This document shows, piece after piece, positions 46,776 through 56,951 of a stretch of DNA of 64,000 nt. This DNA comes from Tepidiphilus olei. GTDB lineage: Bacteria > Pseudomonadota > Gammaproteobacteria > Burkholderiales > Rhodocyclaceae. Location: the NCBI RefSeq assembly GCF_006980705.1, contig NZ_SBHO01000001.1, positions 186,001-250,000 of the forward strand, read 5' to 3'. Position numbers and translations under genes: made by a program. The first letter of the stretch is position 1. Each line of letters starts with the position of its first letter. A model generated the notes under the pieces. It was not told the DNA's origin and searched no databases. It worked only from the letters and a program-made list of their open reading frames with translations.

Positions 46776-47848
46776 CAGCGCCCTCGCTGGGGCAGCACGT
46801 CGCGCAGCACCGCATTCGCCGAGCGCAGGATGGCGGCGGTGGTGTCCCAGTCGATGCACGGGTCGGTGATCGAGCAGCCGTACTTGAGTTGCGAGGGTGG
46901 CGCGGGGAAGGGTTGGTTGCCCGCTTCGAGGAAACTCTCGAGCATCACGCCGACGATGGAGGTGTTGCCCTCGCGGATCTGGTGCACCACGTCTTTCAAC
47001 ACCAGCGGCTGGAATTCGGGTTTCTTCCAGGAATTGGCGTGCGAGCAGTCGACCACGAGGTTCAGCGGTAGCCCCGCCTTGGCGAGCGCCTGCTCGGCGA
47101 GCGACACCGAGACCGAGTCGTAGTTGGGGCGTCCGCCGCCGCCGCGCAGCACGAGGTGGCCGTGGCGGTTTCCCCGGGTGCGCACGATGGCGGTGCGGCC
47201 CTCTTCGTCGATGCCGAGAAAAGCGTGGGGGCGCGAGGCCGAGACGATGGCATTGACGGCTACGTCCAGGCTGCCGTCGGTGGCGTTCTTGAATCCGACC
47301 GGGGTGGAGAGGCCGGAAGCCATCTCGCGGTGCGTTTGCGATTCGACCGTGCGCGCACCGATCGCCGTCCACGAGATGAGGTCGCCGTAGTATTGCGGTG
47401 CGATGGGGTCGAGCGCTTCGGTGGCCGCCGGCAGGCCCAGCTCATTGACGGCGAGCAGGAATTCGCGGGCGCGTGCCATGCCCACGTCGATGCGAAAACT
47501 GTCGTCGAGGAAAGGATCGTTGATGTAGCCTTTCCAGCCGGTGGCGGTGCGCGGTTTCTCGAAATAGACCCGCATCACCAATACCATGGTCTCGGCCACT
47601 TCCCGGGCGAGCGCAGCGAGCCGCTTGGCGTAGTCGAGGCCGGCGACGGGGTCGTGGATGGAGCAGGGGCCGACGACGACGAAGAGCCGCGGATCTCGCC
47701 GCTCGAGGATGTCGACGAGGGTCTGGCGGGCCTGCGTCACGGTGGCCGCGGCGCGCTCGCTCAGGGGGTGCTGCGCCTTGATCTCGGCCGGCGAGGGCAT
47801 GGGATCGAAGCGCTCGATGTTGGTGTTTTCCAGCAGTGGGTTGCTCAT
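46775..47848 (-). CDS. aroG: 3-Deoxy-7-phosphoheptulonate synthase (class I)
   Basis: 357 residues. VVGPCSIHD, MRVYFEKPRTATGWKG, GNRHGHLVLRGG and VDCSHANS identify an AroFGH-type DAHP synthase, first step of the shikimate pathway, with metal Cys and His conserved. Downstream of mfd and overlapping serB. Feedback type cannot be told from sequence. Confidence 0.96.
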   Translation of the reverse strand: MSNPLLENTNIERFDPMPSPAEIKAQHPLSERAAATVTQARQTLVDILERRDPRLFVVVGPCSIHDPVAGLDYAKRLAALAREVAETMVLVMRVYFEKPRTATGWKGYINDPFLDDSFRIDVGMARAREFLLAVNELGLPAATEALDPIAPQYYGDLISWTAIGARTVESQTHREMASGLSTPVGFKNATDGSLDVAVNAIVSASRPHAFLGIDEEGRTAIVRTRGNRHGHLVLRGGGGRPNYDSVSVSLAEQALAKAGLPLNLVVDCSHANSWKKPEFQPLVLKDVVHQIREGNTSIVGVMLESFLEAGNQPFPAPPSQLKYGCSITDPCIDWDTTAAILRSANAVLRDVLPQRGR

Positions 47849-47876
47849 GGGTCCGTGCGTCCTGCCAAAAAGGGAA

Positions 47877-50800
47877 TTATACGGTTTCGATCGCCCGTGG
47901 AGCGAGCACGCGGGCGACGAGCTCGCGCACCGCGCGCACGCGCGAGTCTACGTCGGCGGTGGGGCGGGTCTGCACCAGCCGGTCGGGTCCGACCATCTTG
48001 ACACTGCGATCGTATTGGATGAGCGCGACCACCTTGGCCGGATCGACGGGGGCGTCCGGCGAGAATTGCACGCTGAGGCTTTTTTCGCTCGCATCGACCT
48101 TGGCCACGCCGCAGGGGGCGAGGGCGATCCGCAGGCGGTGGGTGGCTACCAGCGTGCGCGTCTGCGGCGGCAGCGGCCCGAAACGGTCGACGAGCTCTTC
48201 GGTGAGCTCTTGCAGCGCCGCGTCGCTGTCGGCGTCGGCGAGCCGTTTGTAGAGCTCGAGCCGCACGCTCACGTCCGGGCAATAGTCGTCGGGTAGCAGC
48301 GCCGGGGCGTGCAGGTTGATCTCGGCCACGGTGCGGAAGGGGCGGGTGAGATCGCCCGGCTCCTGTCCGCTCTTGAGCCGGCGTACGGCTTCTTCCAGCA
48401 TGCGGCTGTAGAGGGAGAATCCCACGCGCTGGATTTCGCCCGATTGCTCTTCCCCGAGGACTTCGCCCGCGCCGCGGATCTCCAGGTCGTGCATCGCCAG
48501 ATAGAAGCCCGAGCCGAGATCTTCGAGCTGGGCGACGGCTTCGAGCCGCTTCTGCGCCTGGGCGCTGGGTTTGACGTGTGGGTCGGTGAGAAGGTAGGCG
48601 TAGGCTTGATGGTGGCTGCGCCCGACCCGTCCGCGTAATTGGTGCAGCTGCGCAAGCCCAAAGCGGTCGGCGCGGTCGATCAGGATGGTGTTGGCCGTGG
48701 GGATGTCGATGCCGGTCTCGATGATGGTGGTGCACAGCAGCAGGTTCGCGCGCTGGTGCGTGAAGTCGCGCATGACGCGCTCGAGTTCGCGCTCGGACAT
48801 TTGGCCGTGGCCGACGACGATGCGCGCCATCGGCAGCAGGCGCTCGAGTTCTTCGCGCACGTTCTCGATCGTACGCACTTCGTTATGCACGAAATACACC
48901 TGCCCGCCGCGCTTGAATTCGCGCAGCACCGCCTCGCGGATCAGACCCTCGGAGCGGGGGGCGACGAAGGTCTTCACCGCCAGACGCTTCTGGGGGGCGG
49001 TGGCGATGACGGAGAAGTCGCGCAGCCCCTCGAGCGCCATGCCCAGCGTGCGCGGGATGGGGGTGGCGGTAAGGGTGAGCACATCGACTTCCTGACGCAG
49101 TTTCTTGAGCGCCTCTTTCTGCCGCACGCCGAAGCGGTGTTCCTCGTCGATGATCACCAGCCCCAGGCGGGCGAAGCGCACGTCGGGCTGCAGCAAGCGG
49201 TGCGTGCCGATGGCGATGTCGATGCGCCCTTCGGCCAATCCCGCCAGGGCCTCTTTCTGCTCCTTGCTCGAGCGCAGGCGCGAGAGTTCGGCGATGCGCA
49301 CCGGCCAGTCGGCGAAGCGGTCGGAAAAGGTCTGGAAGTGCTGCTCGGCAAGGAGCGTCGTGGGGGTGAGGATCACCACCTGTTTGCCGCTCGCCACGGC
49401 GGCGAAGGCGGCACGCAGCGCCACCTCGGTCTTGCCGAAGCCGACGTCGCCGCACACGAGCCGATCCATGGGTTTGCCGGAGCGCATGTCGGCGAGCACG
49501 GCGTCGATGGCCGCCTGCTGGTCCGGCGTGGTCTCGAAGGGGAATCCGGCACAGAAAGCCTCGTAGTCGCGTTCGTCGAATCCGAAGGAGATGCCGGGAC
49601 GTGCGGCGCGCTGGGCGTAGAGCGCGAGCAGCTCGGCGGCGGTGTCTCGCGCCTGTTCGGCGGCCTTGCGTTTGGCCTTTTCCCATTGGCCGGACCCGAG
49701 GCGGTGCAGCTCGACGTGCTCGGGGTCGGCGCCGAGATAGCGCGACACGAGGTGCAGTTGGGCCACGGGTACGTAGAGCTTGTCGCCGCCGGCGTATTCT
49801 AGCTGGAGGAATTCGCCCTCGTCCGCCCCCAACGGCATGCGCACGAGCCCCAGGTAGCGGCCGATGCCGTGCTCTTCATGCACCACCGGCGCGCCGGGCG
49901 TGAGTTCGGAGAGATCCTTGATCCAGCCTTCGGGCGTGGTCGCTTTGCTCGTCTGGCGCCGGCTGCGGGTTTTGGCGCCGCCGGTGAAGAGTTCTCCTTC
50001 GGTATAGACGAGGAGCCGCGCGGCAGGGAGTGCAAACCCGCGCTCGAGCGGTCCGACGGTGAGCGCGAGCGGGGCTTCGCCGGCGAGGAATGCTTCCCAG
50101 TGTTCGACGAGCGCCGCCTCCAATCCGGCCTCGCGCAGCCGCTCGAGCAGCGTTTCGCGCCGTCCCGGCGTCTGGACGACCAGGAGCACCCGTTCGCCCG
50201 CCGCAGCGGCGGCATGCACCGCTTGCTCCAGCGCCGCAAGGGGCTGGGGTGCGCGCGCGTCGATCGCCGCCGGCGGCGGAGTGCGAGATTCTTCGGACTC
50301 GGCCCCGTCGCCGCGCAGCTCGAATCGCGGCACCGCTTTCAAGGCGGTGTAGAACCCTTCGGCATCGAGAAAGAGGGAAGACGGCGGCAGGATGGGACGG
50401 CTGCGGTCCCCGCCCAGCAGCCGATGGCGCGCTTCCAGTTCCTGCCAGAAAGATTCGATCGCCGCCGGGCAGTCGCCGTGGAGCAGCCAGGTCGCTTCCG
50501 CGCCAACGTAGTCGAAGAGCGTGGCCGTCTCGTCGAAAAAGAGGGGTAGGTAGTACTCGATGCCGGCGGGCCATACGCCCTGGCTGACGTCCTTGTAGAG
50601 CATGGCGCGGCTCGGGTCGCCTTCGAAGGTCTCGCGGAAACGCCGACGGAAGGTGGTGCGACCCTCTTCATCGGTGGGGAATTCGCGCGCCGGCAGCAGC
50701 TCCACTTCGGGCACGGGGTAGAGGGTGCGCTGGGAGTCGGGGTCGAAGGTCTTGATGCGCTCGATTTCTTCGTCGAAGAGCTCGATGCGGTAGGGGAGCG

Positions 50801-51341
50801 ACGCGCCCATGGGGAAGAGATCGACGATGCCACCGCGCACGGCGAATTCGCCCGGACGCAGCACCTGGGCGACCGGCTCGTAGCCCGCCAAGGCCAGCTG
50901 CCGGCGCAGCCCCTCGAGCTCGAGGGCCGCGCCCTGCCTGAGTGAGAAAGTGTGTGCGGCGATGAAGGCGGGCGGAGGAAGGCGACCGAGCGCCGTGGCC
51001 GCGGCGACGAAGACGAGGTCGAGCGTGCCTTGGGTGAGGGCGTAGAGGGTGGCGATGCGTTCGGAGACGAGATCCTGGTGCGGCGAGAAAGGATCGTAGG
51101 GGAGCGTCTCCCAGTCGGGAAAGAGCCGCGCCCGCAGCTGCGGGGCGAAGAAACGCACTTCTTCGGCGAGGCGCTGCGCGTCCAGGGGCGAGGCGGTGAC
51201 TACCACCAGCGGCCGGCGCCGGCTCGCGAGTTCGGCGACGAGGAGCGCATCGGCACTGCCGGCGAGGCAAGGGATACGGAAGGTTTGGCCGGCTTGCGGC
51301 CAACGCAGCCGCTCGAGCACGGGAAGGAGCGTTTGGGTCAT
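47877..51341 (-). CDS. mfd: Transcription-repair coupling factor
   Basis: 1154 residues. UvrB-like N-terminal domains, RNA-polymerase-interacting domain (YGGDKLYVPVAQLHLVSRYLG), and RecG-like helicase with GDVGFGKTEVALRAAF, DEEHRFG and the TRG motif. It removes stalled RNA polymerase and recruits UvrA. Upstream of aroG-serB, 28 nt gap. Confidence 0.97.
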   Translation of the reverse strand: MTQTLLPVLERLRWPQAGQTFRIPCLAGSADALLVAELASRRRPLVVVTASPLDAQRLAEEVRFFAPQLRARLFPDWETLPYDPFSPHQDLVSERIATLYALTQGTLDLVFVAAATALGRLPPPAFIAAHTFSLRQGAALELEGLRRQLALAGYEPVAQVLRPGEFAVRGGIVDLFPMGASLPYRIELFDEEIERIKTFDPDSQRTLYPVPEVELLPAREFPTDEEGRTTFRRRFRETFEGDPSRAMLYKDVSQGVWPAGIEYYLPLFFDETATLFDYVGAEATWLLHGDCPAAIESFWQELEARHRLLGGDRSRPILPPSSLFLDAEGFYTALKAVPRFELRGDGAESEESRTPPPAAIDARAPQPLAALEQAVHAAAAAGERVLLVVQTPGRRETLLERLREAGLEAALVEHWEAFLAGEAPLALTVGPLERGFALPAARLLVYTEGELFTGGAKTRSRRQTSKATTPEGWIKDLSELTPGAPVVHEEHGIGRYLGLVRMPLGADEGEFLQLEYAGGDKLYVPVAQLHLVSRYLGADPEHVELHRLGSGQWEKAKRKAAEQARDTAAELLALYAQRAARPGISFGFDERDYEAFCAGFPFETTPDQQAAIDAVLADMRSGKPMDRLVCGDVGFGKTEVALRAAFAAVASGKQVVILTPTTLLAEQHFQTFSDRFADWPVRIAELSRLRSSKEQKEALAGLAEGRIDIAIGTHRLLQPDVRFARLGLVIIDEEHRFGVRQKEALKKLRQEVDVLTLTATPIPRTLGMALEGLRDFSVIATAPQKRLAVKTFVAPRSEGLIREAVLREFKRGGQVYFVHNEVRTIENVREELERLLPMARIVVGHGQMSERELERVMRDFTHQRANLLLCTTIIETGIDIPTANTILIDRADRFGLAQLHQLRGRVGRSHHQAYAYLLTDPHVKPSAQAQKRLEAVAQLEDLGSGFYLAMHDLEIRGAGEVLGEEQSGEIQRVGFSLYSRMLEEAVRRLKSGQEPGDLTRPFRTVAEINLHAPALLPDDYCPDVSVRLELYKRLADADSDAALQELTEELVDRFGPLPPQTRTLVATHRLRIALAPCGVAKVDASEKSLSVQFSPDAPVDPAKVVALIQYDRSVKMVGPDRLVQTRPTADVDSRVRAVRELVARVLAPRAIETV

Positions 51342-51393
51342 GCGGGAATTTTGGGAAGTGGAATCGGGGCAAAAGAAGGTAGAGGGCGGAATT

Positions 51394-52182
51394 CTAACCC
51401 GCCGGCACGGTCTGGGTCGAAGGAGTGTGCGGCAGGTGACGCTCGAACCACTCGCAGGTGAGTGCGATCGCCTCCAGCCACGGCCCTTTGGGCGGTGGGG
51501 GAGGCAAGCGTTCCCAGCGTTTGGGTGCTCCGATATGGGGCCATGCGGCAGTGTTCGGTTTGTCGTCGTCGGCAGAGGAGGTCATGAGCAAGATTGGCGT
51601 AGTCAAGCTGACGAGGGGCGCTGCGCCCGCCAGATCGATTCTTCCCAGGGGACAAGAGAGGGCGTAAAAAGTTTGGTCTTCACGCGCCGCGAGACGGATC
51701 GACACGGCGGCTGCGGTGCGCCAGCCCACCGCAGCCAGAGGCAGGTTGCCACGAAACGGTTGATGGTGCAGCCATTCGAGCACGGTGGCGGCGCGCTCGC
51801 CGAGGTCGTTGACGTGCCAGGCGATCTCTTCGGCATCGGCGCATTCGTTGGGGGTGAGCAGGCAAACGGTCAGTGTGCCGAACCCTCGTGCCGTGAGTGC
51901 TTGCGCCAATGCCTGGCTTTGGGCAGCATCGTTTCCGGTCTCGAGGATGAGGACGAAGGCACGTGTCGATTCGGGGAGTGCGAACGAGACGTCGATCCAC
52001 GAGCGCTCGCCGACTTTGAGCCGCAGCGCTTGGACGCAGAATGCCCAGGTGGCGCGATTTTCTCGCTGCCCTGCAGCCGTTCGCGATGGTCGCTCGCGGT
52101 ACCCGTCGTTCCCTGCGGGGGATGGCGATCCCATGTCAGGGGCATCGGGTGCTTCTGTGCGGGAAGGAGACGGGGAAGTCAT
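51394..52182 (-). CDS. Alpha/beta-hydrolase-like protein without a serine nucleophile
   Basis: 262 residues. Beta-strand and helix pattern of a dienelactone-hydrolase-like fold (FVLILETGNDAAQSQALAQ, LTPNECADAEEIAWHVNDL). The nucleophile elbow, normally GxSxG, reads VGWRTAAA, with Arg in the Ser place. Residues 1-45 are low-complexity (Ser/Pro/Arg). It follows the AmmeMemoRadiSam genes by 11 nt on the same strand and may be part of that system. No function is assignable. Confidence 0.7.
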   Translation of the reverse strand: MTSPSPSRTEAPDAPDMGSPSPAGNDGYRERPSRTAAGQRENRATWAFCVQALRLKVGERSWIDVSFALPESTRAFVLILETGNDAAQSQALAQALTARGFGTLTVCLLTPNECADAEEIAWHVNDLGERAATVLEWLHHQPFRGNLPLAAVGWRTAAAVSIRLAAREDQTFYALSCPLGRIDLAGAAPLVSLTTPILLMTSSADDDKPNTAAWPHIGAPKRWERLPPPPPKGPWLEAIALTCEWFERHLPHTPSTQTVPAG

Positions 52183-52193
52183 GCCAGGCTCCC

Positions 52194-53267
52194 TCACCCG
52201 GCGCCGAGTACGATGGGGATGCGCCGGTTGCCGAAGTGTCCCGGGGCGCGAGCGAAACGCCCCTCGATCTCCCGGCCGCAAGCGGGACAGTGCCCCTCGG
52301 GCGTGAGCGCATAGCGGGTGATGACGTAGCCGTCGCGCTCGATCAGCCGGGTACCGCAGTCGGGGCAGTAGGTCGTCGAACCCTCCCGATCGCGGACGTT
52401 GCCGGTATAGACGTAGGCGAGCCCTTCTTCGCGGGCGATGGCGCGTGCCCGCACCAGGGTCTGCGGCGGGGTGGGTGGCCGATCGAGCATCTTGAAGGCG
52501 GGGAAGAAGGCGGTGAAGTGCAGCGGAACGGTGGTTTTGAGCTCGTCGCGCACCCAGCGCGACAAGGCCCGAATCTCGTTTTCGCTGTCGTTGAGACCGG
52601 GGATGAGGAGCGTGGTGATCTCGACCCAGACGTCGGTCTGGTGCACGAGGTAACGCAAGGTATCGAGCACCGGCTGGAGTTTGCCGCCACAGTAGCGGAA
52701 ATAGAACTCCTCGGTGAATCCTTTGAGGTCGACGTTGGCCGCGTCCATCGCCGCGAAGAATTCCTCGCGGGCGCCGGGCTCGATGTAGCCGTTGGTCACG
52801 GCCACCGTATAGAGCTGGTGCTTGCGGGCGAGTTCGGCACAGTCGATCGCGTATTCGGCAAAGATGATCGGATCGTTGTAGGTGAAGGCGAGCCCCTGGG
52901 CACCGTAGGCGAGCGCCGCTGCCACGATGGCCTCGGGCGTGCCGGAGTCGTCCAGCGTGGCGTCGAGCTCCTTGGCCGCCGAAATCGACCAGTTCTGGCA
53001 GTATTTGCAGGCGAGGTTGCAGCCGGCGGTGCCGAAGGAGAGTACCGCCGTGCCGGGGTAGAAGTGGTTGAGCGGCTTCTTCTCGATGGGGTCGATGCAG
53101 AAGCCGCTCGATCGGCCGTAGGTGGTGAGCACCATCTGGCCGCCGAGGTTGGCGCGCACGAGGCAAGCGCCGTGCTGTCCCTCACGCAGTTTGCAGCGGC
53201 GCGGGCACAGGATGCATTCGAGGCGCCCGTCGGGCAGCGGACGGTAGAAACGGGCAGGGGCGTTCAT
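52194..53267 (-). CDS. amrS: AmmeMemoRadiSam system radical SAM enzyme
   Basis: 357 residues. N-terminal CILCPRRCKL and GACLVR, radical SAM CNLACKYCQNW (CxxxCxxC), and a C-terminal zinc-ribbon-like tail (YCPDCG, HCPACGR). It belongs to the pyruvate-formate-lyase-activating-enzyme-like group AmrS. The substrate is unknown. The ATG overlaps the AMMECR1 stop by 4 nt. Confidence 0.9.
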   Translation of the reverse strand: MNAPARFYRPLPDGRLECILCPRRCKLREGQHGACLVRANLGGQMVLTTYGRSSGFCIDPIEKKPLNHFYPGTAVLSFGTAGCNLACKYCQNWSISAAKELDATLDDSGTPEAIVAAALAYGAQGLAFTYNDPIIFAEYAIDCAELARKHQLYTVAVTNGYIEPGAREEFFAAMDAANVDLKGFTEEFYFRYCGGKLQPVLDTLRYLVHQTDVWVEITTLLIPGLNDSENEIRALSRWVRDELKTTVPLHFTAFFPAFKMLDRPPTPPQTLVRARAIAREEGLAYVYTGNVRDREGSTTYCPDCGTRLIERDGYVITRYALTPEGHCPACGREIEGRFARAPGHFGNRRIPIVLGAG

Positions 53268-53854
53268 TGCACGGCTCCGGCGGGCAAGGGTTCTTTCCAT
53301 TTGGCTACCGTGTAGCGTGCGGCCATGAGGTTGCGCGCGGGGCGGCGCGGGTCGAGCCCCGCCTTGAGCTTGAGGGCGGCGAGAAAATGGTGCGGATTGG
53401 GGATCTCTTCCCACACTTGGGGCAGAAAGGTGGCCGAATTGCACCCCGAGAAGATCATCAGACCATCGATGCCCGGCCGAAGTTGCGCCAACAGATCTTC
53501 CTCGTCACGGAATTCGAGGAATTCGAGCGGCGAGAGCAGCGACACCTCGATGCGGATGAGGGGCAGCTCGTCGGCCGTGACGGGTGGAAAGCGAGGATCG
53601 CGTGTGGCGGCGGCGATCGCATTCTCGGCGATATCCCGGCGCAGCGGTCGTTGGGCGCGCACCGAGCCGATGCAGCCCCGCAGTTCTCCTTCTTCGGTGA
53701 GCGTGACGAAGGTGGCACCGGGTTCGTCGAGCCGCGGATCTTCCGGCCGGGGCAGGCGACGACCGGTGAGATGCTCGGTGATGGCGGCACGGGCATGGGC
53801 GAGCAGCACCTGCCCGAGCCGCTCGTCGACCTCAATGGATGGCTTCGGCTCCAT
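53264..53854 (-). CDS. amrA: AmmeMemoRadiSam system protein A (AMMECR1 domain)
   Basis: 196 residues. The family hexapeptide LRGCIG is present in GELRGCIGSVRA, with EVSLLSPLEFLEF after it. AMMECR1 is a conserved protein of unknown chemistry linked to a human syndrome. I chose the ATG at 53854 (GAGGAGG upstream); a longer frame would lie entirely in the memo gene. Overlaps memo by 23 nt. Confidence 0.9.
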   Translation of the reverse strand: MEPKPSIEVDERLGQVLLAHARAAITEHLTGRRLPRPEDPRLDEPGATFVTLTEEGELRGCIGSVRAQRPLRRDIAENAIAAATRDPRFPPVTADELPLIRIEVSLLSPLEFLEFRDEEDLLAQLRPGIDGLMIFSGCNSATFLPQVWEEIPNPHHFLAALKLKAGLDPRRPARNLMAARYTVAKWKEPLPAGAVQ

Positions 53855-54659
53855 GGCGAACCTCCTCGGTGAAGGCGATGCTGGTGTAGCCGACGACCCG
53901 GTCCCGGTCGCCAAAAGTGTCGCCGCTGTTGCAATAGGCAATGACGTGGGGTTGGAGCTGGCGACGCCGGGCGGCGAGCAGCAGCCCGTCGATGGCGATC
54001 GCCCCACAGGCATCGTCCGGCGTGATCGTCGCGTCGCCCTGTAGGATGCGCTCGATCGTGGCCTGATCGAGGGCGCGGGCTTCGTCGTAGGGGTGGTAGT
54101 GCGAGAGGTCGGAGCTCACGAGGATGAGCGTCTCGGGCCCATCCCAGAGCGCCTCCATCACGCGGGCGACATGGGCCGGGTCGGTCCAGCCGACGACGAA
54201 GGGAACCAGGGTGAAACTCGGTAAAATGCTCTGCAGGAAGGGGAGCTGCACTTCCAGGCTGTGCTCGAGCTCATGGGCCCGATCCGAGACTTCCACCTGC
54301 GGCAATTTCAAGGCTTCGTTCCATGCGTGCATGTCGAGAGGAACGTCGCCGAGCGGTGTGCGAAACGCGCTCGCCTGCGGTAGCGCCAATCCGAGCAGGG
54401 GAACGCGATGCGCCGGGCCGAAGAGCACGACGCGCCGGATGCGCGATGCAAAAGGGGTGAGCTGGTTGTAGCCGCTGGCGGCGACGATTCCCGAATAATC
54501 GTAGCCGGCGTGCGGCACGATCAGGGCCTTTGGCGCTGCCGGCAGCGAGGCAGGCGTGGCGCGGGCAAAGTGTGCGGCTAGCGTCGCCTGCAGACTGCGC
54601 GCCGAAGCGGGGTAGAAGAGCCCGCTCACGGCGGGGGGACGAATGGTTCGTGCAGCCAT
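53832..54659 (-). CDS. amrB: AmmeMemoRadiSam system protein B (Memo-like)
   Basis: 275 residues of the Memo family, structurally like non-haem iron dioxygenases (LigB). Metal-type residues are seen in [19 protein letters not shown] and [10 protein letters not shown], with a Cys in AYCNSGDT. Human MEMO1 can act as a copper-dependent redox enzyme. First gene of the minus-strand operon, diverging from ispD across 119 nt. Confidence 0.92.
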   Translation of the reverse strand: MAARTIRPPAVSGLFYPASARSLQATLAAHFARATPASLPAAPKALIVPHAGYDYSGIVAASGYNQLTPFASRIRRVVLFGPAHRVPLLGLALPQASAFRTPLGDVPLDMHAWNEALKLPQVEVSDRAHELEHSLEVQLPFLQSILPSFTLVPFVVGWTDPAHVARVMEALWDGPETLILVSSDLSHYHPYDEARALDQATIERILQGDATITPDDACGAIAIDGLLLAARRRQLQPHVIAYCNSGDTFGDRDRVVGYTSIAFTEEVRHGAEAIH

Positions 54660-54778
54660 GATGTTGGTCCTGCGTGGTACGGCAAAGGAACGAAGGTGGT
54701 TCGTACTAGCGGATTCGTTACCGGCTCATTATAGTTCGCGCGGCAAGGGGGGGCGGAAAAAGTGCGAAAGGAAGGATC

Positions 54779-55471
54779 ATGCGGGTGACGGCCATCGTGC
54801 CGGCGGCCGGAGTGGGGCGGCGCAGCGGTTTGGCCTTGCCCAAACAATACGCCGAACTCGCCGGGCGGCCGCTCTTGTGGTACACGCTCGCACGCTTGGC
54901 CGAACCCGAATGGATCGACCGCGTGCTCGTGGCGCTGGCGGTCGACGACGCCCACTGGCGCTGCTACGATTGGTCGGATCTGGGGCCCAAGGTCGAGCCG
55001 CTCTTCTGCGGCGGACCCACGCGCAGTGCGACCGTGGGCAATGCCTTGCGTGTGCTCTCCGCCCGCGGGGCGAGGCCCGACGACTGGGTGATGGTGCACG
55101 ATGCGGCACGCCCCTGCCTGCGCGGGGAATACTTGACGCAGTTGGCCGAGGTGCTGGGGCGCGACGAGGTGGGCGGTCTTCTCGCCGTGCCGGTTGCCGA
55201 TACCGTCAAGCGCGCCGATACCCGCGGCCGTGTGGCTGCGACCGTGCCGCGCGAGGGGCTGTGGCTCGCCCAGACGCCGCAGATGTTTCGCTTCGCCGTA
55301 TTGCGCATGGCGCTCGAACGCCATCCCGAAGTGACGGACGAGGCGAGCGCCGTGGAGGCGATGGGTTTGGCGCCGAAACTGGTGGAGGGCGATCCGATGA
55401 ACCTGAAGGTGACGCGGCCGGGCGATCTGGCGCTCGCCGCGGCGATCCTGAGGCTGCAGGAGGAAGCATGA
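54779..55471 (+). CDS. ispD: 2-C-methyl-D-erythritol 4-phosphate cytidylyltransferase
   Basis: 230 residues. [17 protein letters not shown] nucleotide loop, [11 protein letters not shown], and TPQMFRF motifs. MEP pathway, CTP-dependent. It overlaps ispF (ATGA). GAAAGGAAGG precedes the ATG. Confidence 0.97.
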   Translation: MRVTAIVPAAGVGRRSGLALPKQYAELAGRPLLWYTLARLAEPEWIDRVLVALAVDDAHWRCYDWSDLGPKVEPLFCGGPTRSATVGNALRVLSARGARPDDWVMVHDAARPCLRGEYLTQLAEVLGRDEVGGLLAVPVADTVKRADTRGRVAATVPREGLWLAQTPQMFRFAVLRMALERHPEVTDEASAVEAMGLAPKLVEGDPMNLKVTRPGDLALAAAILRLQEEA

Positions 55472-55956
55472 TCCGAGTGGGGTTGGGGTTCGACGTGCAC
55501 GCCTTGGTGCCGGGCAGGCGCTGCGTGATCGGCGGGGTGGAGATCGCCCACGCCGAGGGCTTGCTCGGGCATTCGGACGCCGACGTGCTGCTGCACGCGG
55601 TCACCGATGCGGTGCTGGGCGCGGCGGGCTTGGGCGACATCGGTTCGTGGTTTCCCGACAGCGATGCGCGCCATGCCGGTGCCGACAGCCGGGGGCTGCT
55701 CGCGCAGGCCTGGGCGGCGGTGCGGGCGGCGGGATGGCGTCTGGGCAACCTCGACGCCGTGGTGATCTGCCGTCGGCCGCGCATCGCCCCTTGGGTGCCG
55801 CAGATGAAGGCGACGATCGCCGGCTTGCTCGACGCCCCGCCGGCCGCGATCCAGGTGAAGGGCAAGACCACCGAGGGGCTCGGTTTCACCGGCCGCGGCG
55901 AAGGGGTGGCGGCCCAGGTGGTGGTTTTGCTCGAAGGCGAGGGGGGCCGTGCCTGA
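55468..55956 (+). CDS. ispF: 2-C-methyl-D-erythritol 2,4-cyclodiphosphate synthase
   Basis: 162 residues. Zinc ligands in GFDVHAL and [12 protein letters not shown], and the conserved [16 protein letters not shown]. It makes the cyclic diphosphate of the MEP pathway. Overlaps ispD and thpR. Confidence 0.97.
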   Translation: MIRVGLGFDVHALVPGRRCVIGGVEIAHAEGLLGHSDADVLLHAVTDAVLGAAGLGDIGSWFPDSDARHAGADSRGLLAQAWAAVRAAGWRLGNLDAVVICRRPRIAPWVPQMKATIAGLLDAPPAAIQVKGKTTEGLGFTGRGEGVAAQVVVLLEGEGGRA

Positions 55957-56485
55957 CGACATACGGCTTTTCTACGCACTGTGGCCTCCGCGAACCTGGG
56001 CGCAGGCGTGGTACGAAGCGACGCGCCGTTGGGCGCGAGGGCGAAGGGGCGTGAAGGTCGTGCCGCCCGAACGGCTGCATCTGACGCTCGTTTTTCTCGG
56101 GGGGGTGCCGCGTGAGCGCTTGGGTGCCTTTCTCGCACTGGGCGCGGCGATGGGCGCTCCGCCAGACGAACCGCTCGTGCTCGAGCGTTTCGAGTGTTGG
56201 GCAAAACCCAGGGTGGCGTGCTTGAGCGGCCCGCCGCCGCAAGGCGCATGGGCGCGTTTCGTCGAGCGTCTGGCCCAGGAATCGCGCGCTTTGGGTGCAA
56301 AGGTGGAGCGTCGGCCGTTTCGCCCGCACGTGACGCTCGCGCGAAAAGTAAGCCCCGAAGCATTCGACGCCTCGGGGCTTGGCGTGTGCTTGCCGATCCA
56401 TTGGCCCGCCGCCGGTTTTCGCCTGATCCGCTCCGAATCGGGGCCAGAGGGACTGCGTTATCTGACGGCGGGCGAATTTTCCTGA
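55949..56485 (+). CDS. thpR: RNA 2',3'-cyclic phosphodiesterase ThpR
   Basis: 178 residues of the 2H phosphoesterase family with both HxTx motifs, H44-L-T-L and H127-V-T-L. It opens 2',3'-cyclic phosphate ends of RNA. GTG start overlapping ispF by 8 nt. Confidence 0.93.
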   Translation: MPDDIRLFYALWPPRTWAQAWYEATRRWARGRRGVKVVPPERLHLTLVFLGGVPRERLGAFLALGAAMGAPPDEPLVLERFECWAKPRVACLSGPPPQGAWARFVERLAQESRALGAKVERRPFRPHVTLARKVSPEAFDASGLGVCLPIHWPAAGFRLIRSESGPEGLRYLTAGEFS

Positions 56486-56501
56486 ACCGGCTCGATGCGG
56501 C

Positions 56502-56951
56502 TCATGCGGGCGGCAGCAGCGCCTCGGCCGCCTTCTCGGCGATGGTCTTGTCGTCGGCCTTGGTGTAGTCCTTCTCCACGTCGCGCACCAGGATCTTGCG
56601 CGTGGGCTCGTCGAGGTGCTCCTTGACCATCGCCAGGAAGTTCGCCGGGCCCATCAGGATGATTTGCTCGAGTTGATGCTCGAGGCGAGCCTCCCGCAGC
56701 CGGCGTGCGATATCGATTGCAAAGCGGGCTGCTTCCACTTTCTTGGGTGGAAGGGGGGGCTCACCCGTGTGCGGTGGCTTGTCGCTACCCGTTCCGGGAA
56801 AAGGAAGGTTGTCGGTGATCAATTCGCGGGTGGGCAGGCGGCTTTCGGGGTGTTCGTGGGTCTCGATGAGCTGCACACCGGACTTGAAGCCGAGGAATTC
56901 GTAGAACTTGGCCACGCTCGCATTGGCGACGAGAACCCAGGTTTTTTTCAT
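56502..56951 (-). CDS. Host-attachment-like protein
   Basis: 149 residues of the family PF10116, named from Agrobacterium attachment genes. MKKTWVLVANASVAKFYEF and ILMGPANFLAMVKEHLDE are typical. No signal peptide, so it is cytoplasmic; the fold resembles eRF1 domain 1-like proteins. AAAGGAG precedes the ATG. In the 261-nt stretch upstream (56952-57212) I see nothing beyond its promoter. Confidence 0.8.
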   Translation of the reverse strand: MKKTWVLVANASVAKFYEFLGFKSGVQLIETHEHPESRLPTRELITDNLPFPGTGSDKPPHTGEPPLPPKKVEAARFAIDIARRLREARLEHQLEQIILMGPANFLAMVKEHLDEPTRKILVRDVEKDYTKADDKTIAEKAAEALLPPA

